From assembly GCA_029204225.1 (NCBI GenBank), contig CM055097.1, positions 4,424,697 through 4,488,696 on the forward strand: a stretch of 64,000 nucleotides of DNA, given 5' to 3'. This stretch comes from Diphasiastrum complanatum. Lineage: Eukaryota; Streptophyta; Lycopodiopsida; Lycopodiales; Lycopodiaceae. A program made the translations under genes and the position numbers. Positions 60,250 through 64,000 of the stretch are shown here, piece after piece (the stretch's first letter is position 1; each line of letters starts with the position of its first letter). The notes under the pieces are model-generated. The model had not been told where the DNA came from. It searched no databases and was given only the letters and a program-made list of their open reading frames with translations.

Positions 60250-62270
60250 TAACCACTATTTGCTAAATTAATGATTGCATGTTCAGATTATGCAAGATTT
60301 ATAGTTTTAGGCTATTTTTCAGTCAAAAATAACTTGCTTTTGAGAATATTTGGCTAGAAACAAGTAGTAAGAGCTATTATCTAGCAAAATTAGAACAATA
60401 GAAGGTTGATACAAGTTGTTTTGAGTTAGTAGGGATCAATAAGAGGTTGCATGAGGGTTTTCTTTGTCAGAACATAGTAGAAAACCTAGAAATTTGTCAA
60501 AAAAAAAAAAAGCTTTTTGAAGGTTTTTCCTACTGCTTAGAAACTTTGCATGCATGTTTCCCATCATTTGAAGCTAACCTATCAGTATTAGAAGGTCATG
60601 CAAGGCCGAAGATGAGCTTAAATTTGATGATTTTCATGTCTTTTTGGAGATTTAATTTTCCTAAACAATAAAGGCATCATTGACGGTACTTATCTAGTCC
60701 CCTCGATAGTCCTTTTGGCCTTCTAATCAAGCCATAGACCTCTGAATTTGGTGGTCAGAGGCTTGTGCTTTGATTCACCAAGGATTGGTGGTAATGCACC
60801 CTCTTAAACACATGTTTTTGCTCATTCTCAGCCCATACTAAGCTTTAGGACTTGTATGAACATTTCACAGGCCTCTAAGAGATTGATATAGGGGGGCATG
60901 CAAAGCCTAACATGTATTTTGAAGAAATCCAAAAAAGTGTGCCCCCCTACTTGATTTTCAGTCATATGTACTTGCATGTGTGAAGCTAAGGTGGCAGAAT
61001 GACATGACATTCATACATGCCTACCCTTTGTACTATGCTTTCTTGATGCATTGTAGCTCAAGATATCGCCATTAGAAGTCTTGTTGTTTTTTGTGTAAAG
61101 TTTGCCAAAATGAACTTAGAGTAGTAAGGTTTTCATTCAGTCAGATTTGATCACATTGTTTTCACTAAGGTTAACTTAATTTTTTGGGTAAAAATAATCC
61201 AAAATGACAAAAGAAACTACAAATTTTGTTGTACCTAGTACATGAAATTTGCTAGCAGTTGAGTACCGTGATGACAATTTAACTTCTAGAGTGAAATACT
61301 CCCAGATAGAGAATTTAAATTAATCTTTTTCTTTTCTGTTAAATTTCAAATTTGGTCAAATTTTGAAATCATTTTTTTTTTGCTGATACATTTCTAATCA
61401 ATTCTGATCATTTGAAATGGGTCAAGTAAAAGCTTGTGCAAGTTATCGTCAAATTTGAATTTAAAATCGTCCGATAATATGAAATGACCAGAGAGAATAA
61501 ATGAGAATTGGAATCTTTATCTAGCAAACGAATTTTGATGAGTACTATTTAAAAGTTGCTAAAATCTAATTTGAATGGTTTTCCATTCATGTAATTTCAT
61601 ATTCTGAGTTTTGATAGTTTAATGACATTGACAAAGTAATGCCAAGCCGGTTAATAAAAGGAAAATGGTTCAATCTTTTATTGAAAAAATTGTAAGTGAT
61701 GTGAATTGTTTGAAGTTAAAAAATTGAAGTTCCCTTACTTTAATCCTTTGGTTGAGTAAATGATTTTTGTGTATCAATAAATTCAACAGAATTATAGGAT
61801 AACATGGTCATGGAGATTTTTTTTCAAACTTTTTCCTATGGTAAACAACGCTAGAAATAAACCTAACATTTTCTCTATGTCTTTGAATCTTGTTTGTGCT
61901 TTAGCGAATTGAAATTTTTGGGGGATTGAAAATTCTAAAAAAGGGGGGGGAGGGGGGGGGGTATAATGCCTAAGAATAATTGCATAATACAAGGTATGGA
62001 TTTTTAAACTAGAAATTCATTTAGTTGAATTCATAAAAGATATCTTTACAACCATGAGATTAACCATAGAATTGGGATGTAACTTGTGATGATGGAAGCA
62101 GAAATTTAGCACATGGATCACATTCGACCTAGTAGCTTACTTCCTAGAGTTAATACTCTGAGATCAGGAGGGATTCATAAGCTTATCACTAACCTGGAAG
62201 GGTTGGTTATGTGATGTTGTTCGATTTTGGGAATGACATATAATATTCTAGAATATGGCAAGAGGCTTCT
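60250..62270. other. No recognisable gene
   Basis: AT-rich sequence. A broken G-run (about 61943-61960) is the only local oddity. No transposon domain, LTR or RNA gene was identified. Confidence 0.4.
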
Positions 62271-62279
62271 GTAATAAGC

Positions 62280-62831
<552 letters not shown>

Positions 62832-62889
62832 AGAAAACCATGGAGCGATTACTAAGATCCGTAGGTAGGATTTCTTTCACTATTCACCT

Positions 62890-63945
62890 CCCTTGAGAAG
62901 ACCAACTTTCCAAGGAGAAGATCTAGAGCCAAGGGTGCCTAGATAAGCACAAACAAACGAAACCAAGAAAGGACCAAAAAGAGAGAGAGCATTTCTCCAC
63001 TATCCAATCCAAAGCTAAGACTGACAACCTTAGCAAGCCTAGATCCCCACTTCTATTTCGTTGCTTACGCCTCTCCCTATTGGATCGAAGCTCGATACTA
63101 CACACAGAACCCCTTCTTTGCCCTCTAGATCTAACCGATTAGGGAGGCACGAAAAGAGTCCAACATGTGATAATGAGCCATGCTGGTCCTTCATCTCTAA
63201 TCATAAAGTCATGTGTGGATCTTGTATATCCATCTAAAAGGCATGCTAGTCATCCAAATGAATGGATTCTCCAATCTTTGATAGTAAATAGTATTTTCTT
63301 ATTAAGATTATAGGAAAACTAGATTGATTCAGTTGGGAATCTCGAGGAAAGTCAGATTAATGGGTTAAGGATCCCTTTTGGAGGGAGAGATGGTGGTATG
63401 GGATATCAATAATTTGAAAGGGAAGATTTTAGGACTATAAGAATCATATTGACAAAAATGGTAGAGTTGAATAATTATTTTTTATCAATCTAAAACTAGA
63501 TGCTATGGGGATATTTTGTGAAATTCTAAGGTTTAATTTAGATTCCAAATGGGTATTTCATAATTCACAAAATCGGAAACCCGTATAGCTAATTCTCACT
63601 TTCTTGAATCCTTACTTATTAGAAAATGTCTTGAATACTAGACATCAAATTGACTTCATATGGTTCCTTCCAACTTGATGTTACTACCATTTGTATGAAT
63701 AAGACTTGGAATTCAAGTAGATTCCAAGAGCATTGTATTCCAATTTCTTAAACTCGGGTTGTCTCTTATGCATAGGTGGATTTTAGATGGATGATGGTTA
63801 TTGTCACTTGAGTTGAAAATGTTTGGAAGAAAAGTCTTGGTTGTAATAGAGTGACTCCTTTCTGAGAAACACTTATTACTAGATGTAGACATTTTCATAT
63901 ATTATCTCTCTAGCTAACCTTTGTAGAAATTGGATATTTCTATAA
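62890..63945. other. No recognisable gene
   Basis: Short random frames only; no domain or repeat family recognised. Confidence 0.4.
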
Positions 63946-63967
63946 AGGGGGGGTGTAGTGGGGGGGT

Positions 63968-64000
<33 letters not shown>
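63946..64000. repeat. G-homopolymer run at window end
   Basis: The window ends in a nearly pure run of about 40 G, preceded by GGGGGTGTAGTGGGGGGGT. It may be a natural G-tract or an assembly or sequencing artefact. Confidence 0.85.

Overview
This is repeat-rich, AT-rich nuclear DNA from a land plant. Evidence: a spliced xylan glucuronosyltransferase (GUX/PGSIP-type) gene, plant Ty1-copia and Ty3-gypsy relics with plant primer-binding sites, a CACTA (En/Spm TNP2-type) relic, a LINE with a poly(A) tail, and long (TC)n/(GA)n microsatellites. Several transposon-type protein families here are, from memory, commoner in non-seed plants (ferns, mosses, liverworts, lycophytes) than in flowering plants. 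That placement is an inference; the species cannot be fixed from the sequence.

Layout. 1-11 kb holds nested, decayed elements: a copia LTR with gag/RT remains (1245-3039), a minus-strand coiled-coil gene (3669-6171), a gypsy fragment (6233-7091) and a minus-strand copia (about 7110-10124). Short elements with CATTAGAGGAG...CTCCTCTAATG ends are inserted among them. A 3.7 kb element with the same ends (11118-14791) carries a minus-strand multi-exon gene related to the 3669-6171 gene and may be the parent of the short copies. 15-25 kb holds a five-unit 57-bp palindrome array before a CACTA relic, another decayed minus-strand gene whose introns are full of TTTGGTACT motifs, and a gypsy RNase H/integrase fragment abutting a copia RT fragment. 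25.4-27.5 kb is flanked by two clusters of GACGTCGGAATCCGACGTC-type palindromes. 27.9-38.7 kb is a Ty3-gypsy-derived element inserted in a (TC)n tract. It has three tandem 5' LTR+PBS units, a decayed gag, a protease, an RT cut off in its N-terminal part, and extra ORFs in place of RNase H/integrase. 39.2-43.5 kb carries a mirror-symmetric hairpin made of 17-bp palindromes, followed by a decayed DUF7869-type gene. 48-49.7 kb is a LINE 3' end. 50.6-53.0 kb is the only convincing intact host gene (GUX, minus strand). The rest is mostly intergenic with minisatellites, one more copia relic (58.1-60.2 kb), and a terminal poly-G run.

Functionally, the host gene acts in Golgi xylan substitution and is independent of the rest. 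The other genes belong to mobile elements and nearly all are broken. The most unusual feature is that three separate transposon-like loci each carry their own family of clustered palindromic repeats. In one, the palindromes are arranged in a roughly 490-bp hairpin with exactly mirrored spacing.
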